Source: Methylophilaceae bacterium (lineage in GTDB: Bacteria; Pseudomonadota; Gammaproteobacteria; Burkholderiales; Methylophilaceae). Taken from it: DNA of 64,000 nucleotides. Each line of letters opens with the position of its first letter. Position 1 is the first letter of the stretch. The translations under genes and the position numbers were made by a program. The stretch spans positions 124,001 to 188,000 of the forward strand of contig JAOKBJ010000001.1 in NCBI GenBank assembly GCA_028244835.1. The letters are read 5' to 3'. The notes under the pieces were generated by a model that was not told the DNA's origin, ran no database searches, and was given only the letters and a program-made list of their open reading frames with translations. Shown in pieces: positions 39,865-48,774 of the stretch.

Positions 39865-40173
39865 TTAATTATTAGCATCAATAAGGTTAATTTTCTCAGT
39901 TAAGGGTAATTTTTTTATTTTATATTCTTTCCGACTGGCTTCACTACGATCTTTGCATCCATCTTGATAGACCAAAGAAAAAGGCCCTCTCCCTTTAGTA
40001 TACTTAGCTCCTTTATTGGCATTGTGTTGTTGAATTCGCCGTTTAATATTATTAGTTATACCAGTATAGTAAGTATTATCCGAACATTTGAGAATATAAA
40101 CACACCAAAATTTTTTTTTGGATTTTGCCAGTTCTGCAAGAGTAATTAATCCGCTGACATTGTAGTTGGCCAT
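39865..40173 (-). CDS. GIY-YIG domain protein
   Basis: The 102-residue product contains CVYILKCSDNTYYTGITNNI with the two-strand YI...YTG signature, RRIQQHN and YKIKKL, the single-domain UPF0213 type. The usual start would be near residue 23; the N-terminal extension (MANYNVSGLITLAELAK) may reflect an upstream start choice. These proteins resemble DNA nucleases, but their role in most bacteria is unknown. It follows the alcohol dehydrogenase gene by 4 bp. Confidence 0.8.
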   Translation of the reverse strand: MANYNVSGLITLAELAKSKKKFWCVYILKCSDNTYYTGITNNIKRRIQQHNANKGAKYTKGRGPFSLVYQDGCKDRSEASRKEYKIKKLPLTEKINLIDANN

Positions 40174-40177
40174 TATA

Positions 40178-41179
40178 CTACCAGTTTAATACAGCCCTAA
40201 ATCTAACTTTATTCTTTCTTACTTTAGTTATTGCATCATTTATCTGATCAAAATTAAAATGTTCAACCAGAGGGGAGATTTTATGCTTCGAACAAAAATT
40301 TAGCATTTTCTTTATATTAACTGGACTTCCAACAGGAGAGCCAGAAATTGATTTTCGTCCACCCATAAGAGAAAAAACAGATGTTTCAATAGGCGCAAGA
40401 ACTGCACCAACAAAATGTAGCCTTCCTCTTGGTTTAATAATACTAAGAAATAAATTCCAATCTAATTTAACATTTACAGTTGAGATGATTAAATCAAATT
40501 TGGGACCAAGTACTTTAATTTGAGATTTATTTGTTGAAGAGATGATTTCATCTACTCCAAATGTTTGAAGTAAGGTATTTTTATCTTCTGAATTGGTAAA
40601 TGCAGTAACATGACATCCTAAAGCCTTATAAAATTTAATTGCTAAATGCCCTAATCCACCAATACCAATGATACCAACGCTATGATTTTTATTAATATTA
40701 AATTCAACAATGGGAGTAAAAACTGTAATGCCACCACATAGTAATGGCCCTGCATCCGCATGATTTAAACCACTAGGGATAGGGATTACACTTACCTCAT
40801 CTGCAGTAACTTGTTCAGCAAAGCCACCATGTTGGCTAAAGACAGTTTTTTTGGTTGAGCTACAGAAATTATGATCCCCAGCATTACACTGCTCACAATT
40901 ATTACAATAACCGGAATGCCAGCCTAAACCAACACGATCTCCAATTTTGTGTAAGGAAACATTTGAGCCAACACCAACTACAACACCAACTACTTCATGT
41001 CCTGCAACCATCGGGTATTTAGATTTTCCCCAACTACCGTCGATTGCACTAATATCACTATGACAAATGCCACATGATTCAACTTTAATATTAACTTCAT
41101 TTGAATTTAATGGTGCAGCTTCATATTCAAATAATTCAAGTGAACCCCCTTTACTCATTGCAGCATATGCTTTAATCAT
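40178..41179 (-). CDS. zinc-dependent alcohol dehydrogenase
   Basis: The product has about 333 residues counting from the internal Met (MIKAYAAMSKGG), which fits the family better than the ATG 15 bp upstream. Catalytic zinc ligands are in CGICHSDI and GHEVVGVVVGVG; the structural zinc site is CNNCEQCNAGDHNFC; the Rossmann motif is GIGGLGHLAIKFYKALG. The pattern fits the NADP-dependent cinnamyl alcohol/YahK-like subgroup. It probably reduces aldehydes; in a methylotroph it might act on short-chain or formaldehyde-derived carbonyls, which is speculative. It overlaps the upstream gene by 8 bp. Confidence 0.88.
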   Translation of the reverse strand: MIKAYAAMSKGGSLELFEYEAAPLNSNEVNIKVESCGICHSDISAIDGSWGKSKYPMVAGHEVVGVVVGVGSNVSLHKIGDRVGLGWHSGYCNNCEQCNAGDHNFCSSTKKTVFSQHGGFAEQVTADEVSVIPIPSGLNHADAGPLLCGGITVFTPIVEFNINKNHSVGIIGIGGLGHLAIKFYKALGCHVTAFTNSEDKNTLLQTFGVDEIISSTNKSQIKVLGPKFDLIISTVNVKLDWNLFLSIIKPRGRLHFVGAVLAPIETSVFSLMGGRKSISGSPVGSPVNIKKMLNFCSKHKISPLVEHFNFDQINDAITKVRKNKVRFRAVLNW

Positions 41180-41636
41180 AGAATTCCTTTGCAATTTTAT
41201 CTTTTACTACTTTACCATCTATATAGACATCTTTTGATAGGATTGATCCATTTTTATGCCAAATAGTTTCTATGCCTTCCTTTAAGCCATTAATAAATTT
41301 AACATTTGATTTTAGTTGGCCATTTTTATACCATTGTCTCCATAAACCGTTTTCTTTACCATTTTTATAAATTACTTCTAACTTTATTTGTCCATTTTTA
41401 TGCCATTGTGTCCAAGAACCTTCTTGAATTCCTTTAACGAAATTGCTTTCCATCTTTTTCTGACCAGATTCATACCAAAATGTTTCTTTTCCATGCTTTA
41501 ATTTATTTTTATAAGATATTTCGTATTTTGGATTACCGTTCTTAAACATTTCTCTCTGGATTTCTTTATTAATACTTTCAGCATTAGCAAAAAAGCTATA
41601 AAAAAAGATTACAAAAAGTAAGAGACGAGAAGACAT
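41172..41636 (-). CDS. MORN-type (YwqK-like) repeat protein, secreted
   Basis: This 154-residue product has a signal peptide (LLLFVIFFYSFFANA) and five repeats of the form HGKETFWYESGQKKMESNFV, with the next WYKNGQLKSNVKF. This is the MORN_2 pattern of the YwqK family. YwqK-like proteins are sometimes annotated as antitoxins, but the evidence is thin and a surface or periplasmic role is more likely with this signal peptide. Confidence 0.7.
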   Translation of the reverse strand: MSSRLLLFVIFFYSFFANAESINKEIQREMFKNGNPKYEISYKNKLKHGKETFWYESGQKKMESNFVKGIQEGSWTQWHKNGQIKLEVIYKNGKENGLWRQWYKNGQLKSNVKFINGLKEGIETIWHKNGSILSKDVYIDGKVVKDKIAKEFYD

Positions 41637-41702
41637 ATTTAATACCCTTAAAAATTTAACTATAGAGAGACTAAATTTTTTCTTAAGAGTTCAAGGTGTC
41701 AA

Positions 41703-41963
41703 TTACATTTTTTTAATTAATAATGGATATTCTGGGAAATAATTTTCAATCATTTCTAAGTTAAATTCTTTTAAAATTGACTCATTTGATTCTCTTTCTA
41801 ATAAAAATTCAAATGTTTTTTTAATTAATTCAATTTCTGAAATTTTGGAATTAGACAATTTTTTGTAAAACTTTGATGAAAGTGTGATTCTATGAATTGT
41901 AGTTGAATCTTTTGTTAAAGTAACTTCAAAAATTTCATCATCTATTTTGGATATCACGATCAA
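41703..41963 (-). CDS. hypothetical protein
   Basis: An 86-residue soluble product. The first half is a beta hairpin (VISKIDDEIFEVTLTKDSTT, HRITLSSKFYKKLS) and the second is helical (IELIKKTFEFLLERESNES, EMIENYFPEYP). I do not recognise a named family. The strand-strand-helix plan and the ExNESIL segment look like a small conserved protein. Its start overlaps the stop of the gene upstream (41960). Confidence 0.55.
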   Translation of the reverse strand: MIVISKIDDEIFEVTLTKDSTTIHRITLSSKFYKKLSNSKISEIELIKKTFEFLLERESNESILKEFNLEMIENYFPEYPLLIKKM

Positions 41964-42331
41964 TTTTTATGCTCACATTTACCCTTAAAGTTCTCAACAT
42001 ATACGCCAAAACCCTTATTTCCAGAAATATAATCAGTTACTTTATTATTTTTTAGATTAATGCTTAATTTACGTATGTTTAAAAAATTTGATTCACATTT
42101 AATAAAATTATTCGCCCAATTACATTGAATTTTGTTTAAATCATGAAGCATTCCATCTATAAATTTATAATCTCTAATATTAAGTTCTTCTTTAATGCCG
42201 GAGGCACCGATAAGCTCAAACTGACTAAGCCCCGTACATTTATATGTAATAGTTTTCTCTTCACTGACTGTATGGGAGCTAAAAATTAAGAGAAAGATAA
42301 GCCAAATATATTTATTAAGATTTAAATTCAT
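41960..42331 (-). CDS. secreted hypothetical protein
   Basis: The frame opens at 42358, but the internal Met at 42331 gives a normal signal peptide (MNLNLNKYIWLIFLLIFSSHT with VSEE) and does not overlap the upstream lipoprotein gene. The mature ~100 residues contain four Cys, two of them near the ends (TYKCTG, GKCEHKN), which suggests disulfides. Family unknown. It overlaps the next gene by 4 bp (ATGA), so the small cluster is one transcript. Confidence 0.55.
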   Translation of the reverse strand: MNLNLNKYIWLIFLLIFSSHTVSEEKTITYKCTGLSQFELIGASGIKEELNIRDYKFIDGMLHDLNKIQCNWANNFIKCESNFLNIRKLSINLKNNKVTDYISGNKGFGVYVENFKGKCEHKN

Positions 42332-42333
42332 AG

Positions 42334-42744
42334 CTACTGTGTTAATTCCTCCATACATTTTGTAAAACTAGGATTGCCAATAACAAAACCTAAGCGCTCA
42401 CATTTTTTTTTTGCAACTGCCCCACTTAGTCTGATTGACGATTTTCCATCAATTTTAAGCTCTTCCTTAAGTTTACCAGCATAATTACATTTAAATTGAA
42501 GGATGTCCTGCATTATAAAATCAGAACCAGATTCAACTATACTTTCTTGATCTAACCCCCCATAAATTTTACATGATCGAATCATAAAGGAATTAGAGTC
42601 TTCACCTCCATAATACTCATTGACTGTTCTTCCAGTAAAGTCATTATGTGGCGCTGGATATTGAGTTTCATTAATAAGAGTAGTTGAGCAGCCAGATATA
42701 AGTGTTAATAAAATTAATTTAATTAATGTGAAAATTTTTTTCAT
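42334..42744 (-). CDS. putative lipoprotein
   Basis: The 136-residue product begins MKKIFTLIKLILLTLISGCS, a lipoprotein signal with LISG|C lipobox. The mature part has four further Cys residues (RSCKIYGG, QFKCNYAG, KKCERLGF, FTKCMEE), which are likely paired. No family recognised. It is first in the minus-strand accessory cluster of four small genes. Confidence 0.6.
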   Translation of the reverse strand: MKKIFTLIKLILLTLISGCSTTLINETQYPAPHNDFTGRTVNEYYGGEDSNSFMIRSCKIYGGLDQESIVESGSDFIMQDILQFKCNYAGKLKEELKIDGKSSIRLSGAVAKKKCERLGFVIGNPSFTKCMEELTQ

Positions 42745-42766
42745 AAAATTATAACTTTAATATGAT

Positions 42767-43654
42767 TCAAAATTTAATACCAGATATCAAAACCCATCCA
42801 TCTTTATATTCTGAAGGTTCAAAATCAAACCATTGGCTGTATATCGTCTTTAATTCTTTCTCTTGTTTCTTAAGTATGCCAGATAAAGCTATTTTACCTT
42901 TTGTTTTGCATTGCTCAGCTAGAACCGGAGCAAGAACAATAAGAGCACTTGATAAAATATTGGCTACTACTAGATCCACTTTATAATCAATTTTACTATC
43001 TGCATTACTCCAAACAATCTCGACATTATTTATTTTTCCATTATCTTGGCTTGATTTTATAGCTTGTTCATCAATATCGACCCCAAAAACTTTTTTTGCA
43101 CCAATTTTTTTTGCTGCAATACTTAAAATACCTGATCCACATCCGTAATCTAAAATTTCTATATTTTTATCAACATTTTTTAATAACCATAAAAGACATA
43201 GATGGGTGGTGGCATGTGCACCGGTTCCAAAAGCTAGGCCAGGGTCTAGAATTAGGTTAATTGCTTTCCTATCTTGAATTTCATGCCAGGAAGGAATAAT
43301 CCATAATTTATTGAGGATATTAATGGGTAAAAATTGTGATTTGGTTAATTTAACCCAATCTTGATCTTGAACATCATGAACTTCAATAGCAAAGTTAGAA
43401 GCATTAAATTTGGTTACTAACGCTGCTTTAATTATTTCAATATCAATTGATTTTTCGAAAAGGGCTTGGACAGTATTATTTTCCCAGAATTGTTGGGATT
43501 GATTATGAGGCTCACCAAAAATTAATTCTTCTTTATTTTGGTTTAGATTTGAATCTTCAATTGAAGTAGATGTTGCACCAATCTCTATTAAGAAATCACT
43601 TATCGAATCAACCTCTTTTTTATTTATCTGAACAATTAAGTTTGTCCAAGACAT
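42767..43654 (-). CDS. prmA: ribosomal protein L11 methyltransferase
   Basis: The 295-residue product has an N-terminal substrate-recognition domain (MSWTNLIVQINKKEVDSISD) and a SAM-binding domain with LDPGLAFGTGAHATTHLCL, EILDYGCGSGILSIAAKKIGA and VANILSSALIVLAPVL, all characteristic of PrmA. It trimethylates L11. It follows accC by 3 bp, a common betaproteobacterial order (accB-accC-prmA). Confidence 0.95.
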   Translation of the reverse strand: MSWTNLIVQINKKEVDSISDFLIEIGATSTSIEDSNLNQNKEELIFGEPHNQSQQFWENNTVQALFEKSIDIEIIKAALVTKFNASNFAIEVHDVQDQDWVKLTKSQFLPINILNKLWIIPSWHEIQDRKAINLILDPGLAFGTGAHATTHLCLLWLLKNVDKNIEILDYGCGSGILSIAAKKIGAKKVFGVDIDEQAIKSSQDNGKINNVEIVWSNADSKIDYKVDLVVANILSSALIVLAPVLAEQCKTKGKIALSGILKKQEKELKTIYSQWFDFEPSEYKDGWVLISGIKF

Positions 43655-43657
43655 TAT

Positions 43658-45004
43658 TTATGTCTTTACGCCAAGTTTATTTTCTAGGTAATGAATACTG
43701 ACGCCACCATTTTTGAAAGCTAAATCATTCATTAAGTCTTTATGTAGTGGAATATTTGTTTTAATACCTTCAATAACTATCTCGGATAAGGCAATTCTCA
43801 TTCTAGCAATTGCTTGCTCTCTGTTACTTCCAGTCGCAATAACTTTACCAATCATTGAATCATAATATGAGGGAACTTTGTAGCCAGCATAAGCATGAGT
43901 ATCCACTCTAATTCCTGGCCCACCTGGAAAATGAAAGCGAGTAATAGTTCCTGGCGATGGCGTGAAATTATACGGGTCTTCAGCGTTAATTCTGCATTCA
44001 ATTGAATGGCCATTTATCTCAATATCTTTTTGCCTAAAAGATAATTTTTCACCAAAAGCAGCTTTAATTTGTTCTTGAACAAGATCAATTCCTGTAATCG
44101 ATTCTGTTACTGGATGTTCAACTTGTAATCTAGTGTTCATTTCGATGAAATAGAATTCATCTTTTTCATAAAGAAATTCAAAAGTACCTACTCCCACATA
44201 ACCAATTTTCTTACAAGCATCTGCGCAACGTGATGCAAGTTTATTTTTTTTTCTTTCAGGAACGCCAGGGGCGGGTGCTTCTTCTATAATTTTTTGATGT
44301 CTTCTTTGAAGTGAGCAGTCTCGGTCCCATAAATGAACTACATTTTTATGTTGATCTGCTAAAATTTGAAATTCGACATGACGAGGATCTTCTAAAAATT
44401 TTTCCATATATACTACTGGATTTCCAAATGTAGCCAGGGCCTCACTTTTTGTCATAGCAACAGAGTTTAATAATGCAGCTTCAGTGTGGACAACACGCAT
44501 TCCTCTCCCACCACCACCACCAGAGGCTTTAATAATTATTGGATAACCAATTTTTTTTGCAGTTGCTAATATTTCTGATGGCTCATCTGTTAGAGCTCCA
44601 TCTGATCCAGGGACACAAGGAACACCAGCTTTTTTCATTGCATCCTTTGCGCTAACCTTATCTCCCATTAATCGTATTGTTTCAGAAGTAGGCCCAATAA
44701 AAGAAAAGCCACTTTTTTCAACGCGCTCAGCAAAATCTGCATTCTCAGAAAGGAAGCCATATCCTGGATGAATAGCTTGAGCATCAGTAACCTCTGCAGC
44801 ACTTATAATTGCTTGAATATTTAGATAGCTTTGATCCGAAGGAGCTGGCCCTATACAAACTGACTCATCTGATAGAGCAACATATTTTGCCTCGGCATCA
44901 GCTTGAGAATGGACGGTTACTGTTTTAATACCCATTTCTTGACAAGCACGTAAGATTCTTAAAGCAATCTCACCACGATTAGCGATTAATATTTTGTCAA
45001 ACAT
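43658..45004 (-). CDS. accC: acetyl-CoA carboxylase, biotin carboxylase subunit
   Basis: The 448-residue product starts [22 protein letters not shown] and shows the ATP-grasp Gly-rich loop [16 protein letters not shown], the [17 protein letters not shown] region, [14 protein letters not shown] and the C-terminal domain. It carboxylates the biotin on AccB, the first step of fatty acid synthesis. It follows accB by 10 bp. Confidence 0.97.
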   Translation of the reverse strand: MFDKILIANRGEIALRILRACQEMGIKTVTVHSQADAEAKYVALSDESVCIGPAPSDQSYLNIQAIISAAEVTDAQAIHPGYGFLSENADFAERVEKSGFSFIGPTSETIRLMGDKVSAKDAMKKAGVPCVPGSDGALTDEPSEILATAKKIGYPIIIKASGGGGGRGMRVVHTEAALLNSVAMTKSEALATFGNPVVYMEKFLEDPRHVEFQILADQHKNVVHLWDRDCSLQRRHQKIIEEAPAPGVPERKKNKLASRCADACKKIGYVGVGTFEFLYEKDEFYFIEMNTRLQVEHPVTESITGIDLVQEQIKAAFGEKLSFRQKDIEINGHSIECRINAEDPYNFTPSPGTITRFHFPGGPGIRVDTHAYAGYKVPSYYDSMIGKVIATGSNREQAIARMRIALSEIVIEGIKTNIPLHKDLMNDLAFKNGGVSIHYLENKLGVKT

Positions 45005-45014
45005 AAATTATTTT

Positions 45015-45470
45015 TTATCCAATGATAAACAGAGGTTCGCCAAACTCAACAGGCTGGCCATTTTCAACAAGAATCTTTTTAATTATTCCATCATGTTCAG
45101 ATTCAATCTCATTTAGTAATTTCATAGCTTCGATAATACATAATACGTCACCTTTTTTTACAGTTGATCCAACTTCAATAAATGGCGACGAATCTGGAGA
45201 GGCTGCTCGATAAAAACTTCCTACCATAGGTGAATTAATAGTACTGCCATCTGCTTCTTCTACATTTTTAGAAATTTTTGGCTCTTCATTTTGATTTGGC
45301 TTTGGTTGGCTCTGAACCAATTGCGGTTGGCTCTGAACCAATTGCGGTTGATAGGGAGTCTCATTATTCCTGCTAATTTTTACTTTTTCTTCGCCTTCTG
45401 TTAGCTCTAGCTCAGATATTCCTGATGCTTCAACTAAATCAATTAATTTTTTTAATTTTCTTAAATCCAT
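45015..45470 (-). CDS. accB: acetyl-CoA carboxylase, biotin carboxyl carrier protein
   Basis: The 151-residue product has an N-terminal helix region, a flexible linker (about residues 38-75) with the tandem unit QPQLVQS, and the biotinyl domain with [20 protein letters not shown] and [13 protein letters not shown]; Lys117 in EAMK is the biotinylated residue. It pairs with AccC. The linker contains a recent 21-bp tandem duplication. Confidence 0.96.
   Translation of the reverse strand: MDLRKLKKLIDLVEASGISELELTEGEEKVKISRNNETPYQPQLVQSQPQLVQSQPKPNQNEEPKISKNVEEADGSTINSPMVGSFYRAASPDSSPFIEVGSTVKKGDVLCIIEAMKLLNEIESEHDGIIKKILVENGQPVEFGEPLFIIG
45306..45347 (-). repeat. two 21-bp tandem repeats in the accB linker
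   Basis: TTGGCTCTGAACCAATTGCGG occurs twice without any difference (split here at 20 bases: TTGGCTCTGAACCAATTGCG plus G). It adds seven residues per unit to the flexible linker and keeps the frame. Confidence 0.9.
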
Positions 45471-45479
45471 AGTTGCCTC

Positions 45480-45914
45480 TTATTTATTTAATTTGGCTGC
45501 AAAATTTAAAGCAGCACAATATCCTTCTGTACCTAATCCGCTGATAACACCAACTGCGATATCAGAGAAAAAAGATTGTTTTCTAAAATCTTCACGAGCA
45601 AATACATTAGAAATATGCACTTCAATAAATGGGATTTTCATAGCAGCCAGAGCATCTCTGATAGCTACTGAGCTATGCGTATATGCTGCAGGATTTATTA
45701 TAATAAAATCACTTTTTAGTGATTGAATTTTATCTACAATTTCTGATTCACCATTACTTTGGTATATTTCTATACTAAGATTTAACTTGGAAGCCTCTTG
45801 TGTGAGAATGTCATTAATATCATTTAATGTTAGAGTACCATAATGATCTGGCTCACGTTGGCCCAGTAAGTTTAAGTTTGGACCATGAATAACAGTAATG
45901 TTTTTGATTTTCAT
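45480..45914 (-). CDS. aroQ: 3-dehydroquinate dehydratase, type II
   Basis: This 144-residue product shows the type II signature: VIHGPNLNLLGQREPDHYG near the start, INPAAYTHSSVAIRDAL, and EVHISNVFAREDFRKQSF with catalytic residues. It forms 3-dehydroshikimate in the shikimate pathway. It lies upstream of accB with 9 bp between, the usual aroQ-accB-accC arrangement. Confidence 0.96.
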   Translation of the reverse strand: MKIKNITVIHGPNLNLLGQREPDHYGTLTLNDINDILTQEASKLNLSIEIYQSNGESEIVDKIQSLKSDFIIINPAAYTHSSVAIRDALAAMKIPFIEVHISNVFAREDFRKQSFFSDIAVGVISGLGTEGYCAALNFAAKLNK

Positions 45915-46007
45915 AATAATAATTAAATATATAATAATAAAATCGAATGGTAATTTTGACGAAAATAACGACTTTTGTCTACACTTTAATGCACTTTAAT
46001 GCATTTT

Positions 46008-46532
46008 TTATTTAACTACGTCTTTTAGGTATGTATTTAAGCTTTTCATGTTTAATTTACCAAAAAAGACTTCTTGTATTTTTCCATTTGGTCTAATTAA
46101 GACAGTAAAAGGTAAAACACCTTTATCATTTCCTAAGGATTTAGAGATTTTTAAACCTTGCATATCATTTGAGATTAAAGATTCATAATCAATAGGCGTT
46201 TTAACAAGAAATTTATTTACCGCCTCAATTTCATCAATAGCAATAGCAATTAAATGAATATCCTTGTTATTTTTAAAGAGCTCATTAAGCTCTGGTATTT
46301 CTTCTCTGCAAGGGGCACACCATGTCGCCCAGAAGTTCACTAATAACCACTTATTTTTGTACTGTGAAAGTGAAACATTTTTATTATTTATATCTTTGCT
46401 TGTCGCATTAAAAAAAATTTCAGTTTGAGGGTCGCTTAGAGAAAGGGAAATATTTTTACTAAAATATAGTCCAGCAAAACCGCTCATCAAACCAATAATG
46501 ATAATTAAAATAATAAATTTGAAATTCGTCAT
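46008..46532 (-). CDS. TlpA/ResA-like thioredoxin-fold lipoprotein or membrane-anchored reductase
   Basis: The 174-residue product has an N-terminal membrane anchor (FIILIIIIGLMSGFAGLYFS) and a thioredoxin fold with the active site WATWCAPCREE, typical of TlpA/ResA. Conserved cis-Pro region: GVLPFTVLI. It probably reduces periplasmic disulfides, for example of apocytochrome c. It overlaps dsbD by 4 bp, and DsbD can supply its electrons. Confidence 0.88.
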   Translation of the reverse strand: MTNFKFIILIIIIGLMSGFAGLYFSKNISLSLSDPQTEIFFNATSKDINNKNVSLSQYKNKWLLVNFWATWCAPCREEIPELNELFKNNKDIHLIAIAIDEIEAVNKFLVKTPIDYESLISNDMQGLKISKSLGNDKGVLPFTVLIRPNGKIQEVFFGKLNMKSLNTYLKDVVK

Positions 46533-48238
46533 TTTTGAACTCTTAAAAGTATTGAAGAAAATTCAGTAGCATTTTTAAAACCAATTGTTCGAAGTTCTTT
46601 TATTTCAATTCCTTCAGAATCGAAAAAAATAATTCCTGGCGGCCCAAAAAGATTAAATTCTTGCAGAAGAATTTGGTGTTCTTTATTATTTTTTGTTACA
46701 TCTACTTGAAGTAATTCAAATTTGTCTAATAAACTAACAACCTTAGGACTATTAAAGGTAAATTTTTCATACTCTAAACAAGCTACACACCAGTCAGCAT
46801 AAAAGTCTAACATTATAGGTTTTTTATTTGTGTCTGTTAGATAATTTTTAAGCTCAATAATGTTATTAATGGGTATAAATTTTTGGGATGGTTCATGATT
46901 AGGGCTCTCCCACATTGGTTTTGTTTGAAAAATAATTACACTAATGATAGTTAAGCTAATAATAGTTAAAATTAAATTAGTATTTCTTGTAGTTTTTCTG
47001 TTAAACCAAATAAAATAAATACTAAAAATAATAAGAATTAAGAAAAGACTACAAAAATATACTAATTCAGATAGTAATGGCCTAGTAATATAGATAGACA
47101 TAGCTAGCAATATAAAGCCTAATAATTTTTTAACATTAAGCATCCAAGGACCAGGCTTAGGGATAATTTTAATAGAAGAAATTCCAATAGCTAGAAGTGG
47201 AACACTCATTCCAAGACTCATAAAGAAAAGTGACCCTCCCCCTAGTATTAAATCGTTTGATTGACCAATATAAAGAATTGCAGCTGCTAGAGGTGGAGCA
47301 ACACAGGGACTTAAGATCAAAGAAGAAATTAATCCAAGTACAAAAACATTGAATGAATTTTCAAGTTTAAAATTTTGTAAAATATTAGTGATTTTATTTT
47401 GGATATTAGAGGGCATAGTTAATTCGAATAGTCCAAACATAGCTATAGCAAAAATTAAATAAAGAAAGCCAGCAAATAAAATAAAGTTTGTATTCTGTAA
47501 GCTGGAAGATAAAAGTGTGCCAGTCATGCCAGCAATAATTCCTAGTAAAGTATAAGTAAAAGTTATGCCTGCAACATAACTCAGTGTAAGCTTAATAGAA
47601 TTTTTTGGATTAGAAGAGATGATAATCCCTGATAAAATTGGAACCATTGGTAATACACATGGAGTCAGCGACAATAAAAGCCCTGAAATAAAAAATCCTA
47701 ACAAAGTTAAAATAAAACCTTCATTAGAAATTTTTGAAATAAGAATATCAGTTTCTGAATACAATGGTTCCGACGAATAATTATTTATTTTATTTGAGTT
47801 AATAGTTTTAGAAACTGGGGGATAACAAAGTCCTTTTTCACTGCATCCTTGATATTTAAGGATAACTTTATAGTTTTTAGAAAGCTCGACCTTGGGAATA
47901 ATTTTTAAAGTTGTTGCCCCATAAAAAACTTCTTGTTTACCAAAAAATTCATCTTCTTTAATTCTTCCTTTATCTTTTATGAGATCAAAATCTAAAATTG
48001 GGTCAATGATTACATCTATTTTGGATTTATATAGATAATAACCAGGTGCAATATTGAATTGTATGTCTAATTGTTTTAAATCTTTGAAACTATAAATTTT
48101 GAATTTGAAGGCTTTATCAACAGATAAAAAATCATTTTTTTTATTGTATAAAGTGGAGCTTTCATCATCAGCACATCCAACTGAGAAAATAAATAATGAT
48201 AAAAAAGCTATTAAAAATAAATTTAGGCGTCGTTTCAT
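46529..48238 (-). CDS. dsbD: thiol:disulfide interchange protein DsbD
   Basis: The 569-residue product has a signal sequence, an N-terminal periplasmic domain (YQGCSEKGLCYPPVSK with its Cys pair), about eight membrane helices (FFISGLLLSLTPCVLPMVPIL with Cys in TPC; LISSLILSPCVAPPLAAAIL) and a C-terminal thioredoxin domain (FYADWCVACLEYE). It carries electrons from cytoplasmic thioredoxin to the periplasm. The overlapping TlpA gene supports this role. Confidence 0.95.
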   Translation of the reverse strand: MKRRLNLFLIAFLSLFIFSVGCADDESSTLYNKKNDFLSVDKAFKFKIYSFKDLKQLDIQFNIAPGYYLYKSKIDVIIDPILDFDLIKDKGRIKEDEFFGKQEVFYGATTLKIIPKVELSKNYKVILKYQGCSEKGLCYPPVSKTINSNKINNYSSEPLYSETDILISKISNEGFILTLLGFFISGLLLSLTPCVLPMVPILSGIIISSNPKNSIKLTLSYVAGITFTYTLLGIIAGMTGTLLSSSLQNTNFILFAGFLYLIFAIAMFGLFELTMPSNIQNKITNILQNFKLENSFNVFVLGLISSLILSPCVAPPLAAAILYIGQSNDLILGGGSLFFMSLGMSVPLLAIGISSIKIIPKPGPWMLNVKKLLGFILLAMSIYITRPLLSELVYFCSLFLILIIFSIYFIWFNRKTTRNTNLILTIISLTIISVIIFQTKPMWESPNHEPSQKFIPINNIIELKNYLTDTNKKPIMLDFYADWCVACLEYEKFTFNSPKVVSLLDKFELLQVDVTKNNKEHQILLQEFNLFGPPGIIFFDSEGIEIKELRTIGFKNATEFSSILLRVQK

Positions 48239-48327
48239 CTTTTAAGGTCTTCCATAAGGGGATAATTATAGTATTATTAAGAGAATCTGTATTTAATTAA
48301 ATTACTGAATATCATAACCCATTACCT

Positions 48328-48771
48328 ATGCGCTCGATTCTTCTTTTCGGATTAATTCTTTTACCATTTGCTGAAATTTGGGGCTACTTTAAATTTGGTA
48401 GCCTATATGGCTGGTGGTTTTTAATTTATCTGATAGTAATGGCAGTTTTAGGTTGGCGCCTGATCCAAGAAGAAAAAACTTTAGTCTTATCAAGGTTTAT
48501 GAGTATTATGGCGCATGGGGGAAATCCCATGGCTCTTATACTTGGGGCAGCAAAAAATTTAATGGCAGGAGGTCTATTTTTATTTCCTGGAATTTTTACT
48601 GACATTATTGCTTTTATTCTTTTACTCATCCCAATTTCAGGAAATGAAGAAAATTTAAATAAAACTAAATCTGGTTCGTTTAATCAAAAGAAAGACACTG
48701 CTAATAAAGACACTGCTAATAAAGGCGATGTAATAGAGGGGGAGTATCGTCGTGAAGATGATCCAAAATAA
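48328..48771 (+). CDS. fxsA: FxsA-family membrane protein
   Basis: The 147-residue product has about four hydrophobic segments (MRSILLFGLILLPFAEIWGY, FLIYLIVMAVLGWRLI, GGLFLFPGIFTDIIAFILLL), which is the FxsA/UPF0716 layout, and a polar tail with the unit DTANK repeated from a 15-bp tandem duplication (48693-48722). FxsA is known for suppressing phage F exclusion, but its cellular role is unclear. It is divergent from dsbD. Confidence 0.88.
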   Translation: MRSILLFGLILLPFAEIWGYFKFGSLYGWWFLIYLIVMAVLGWRLIQEEKTLVLSRFMSIMAHGGNPMALILGAAKNLMAGGLFLFPGIFTDIIAFILLLIPISGNEENLNKTKSGSFNQKKDTANKDTANKGDVIEGEYRREDDPK

Positions 48772-48774
48772 AAT

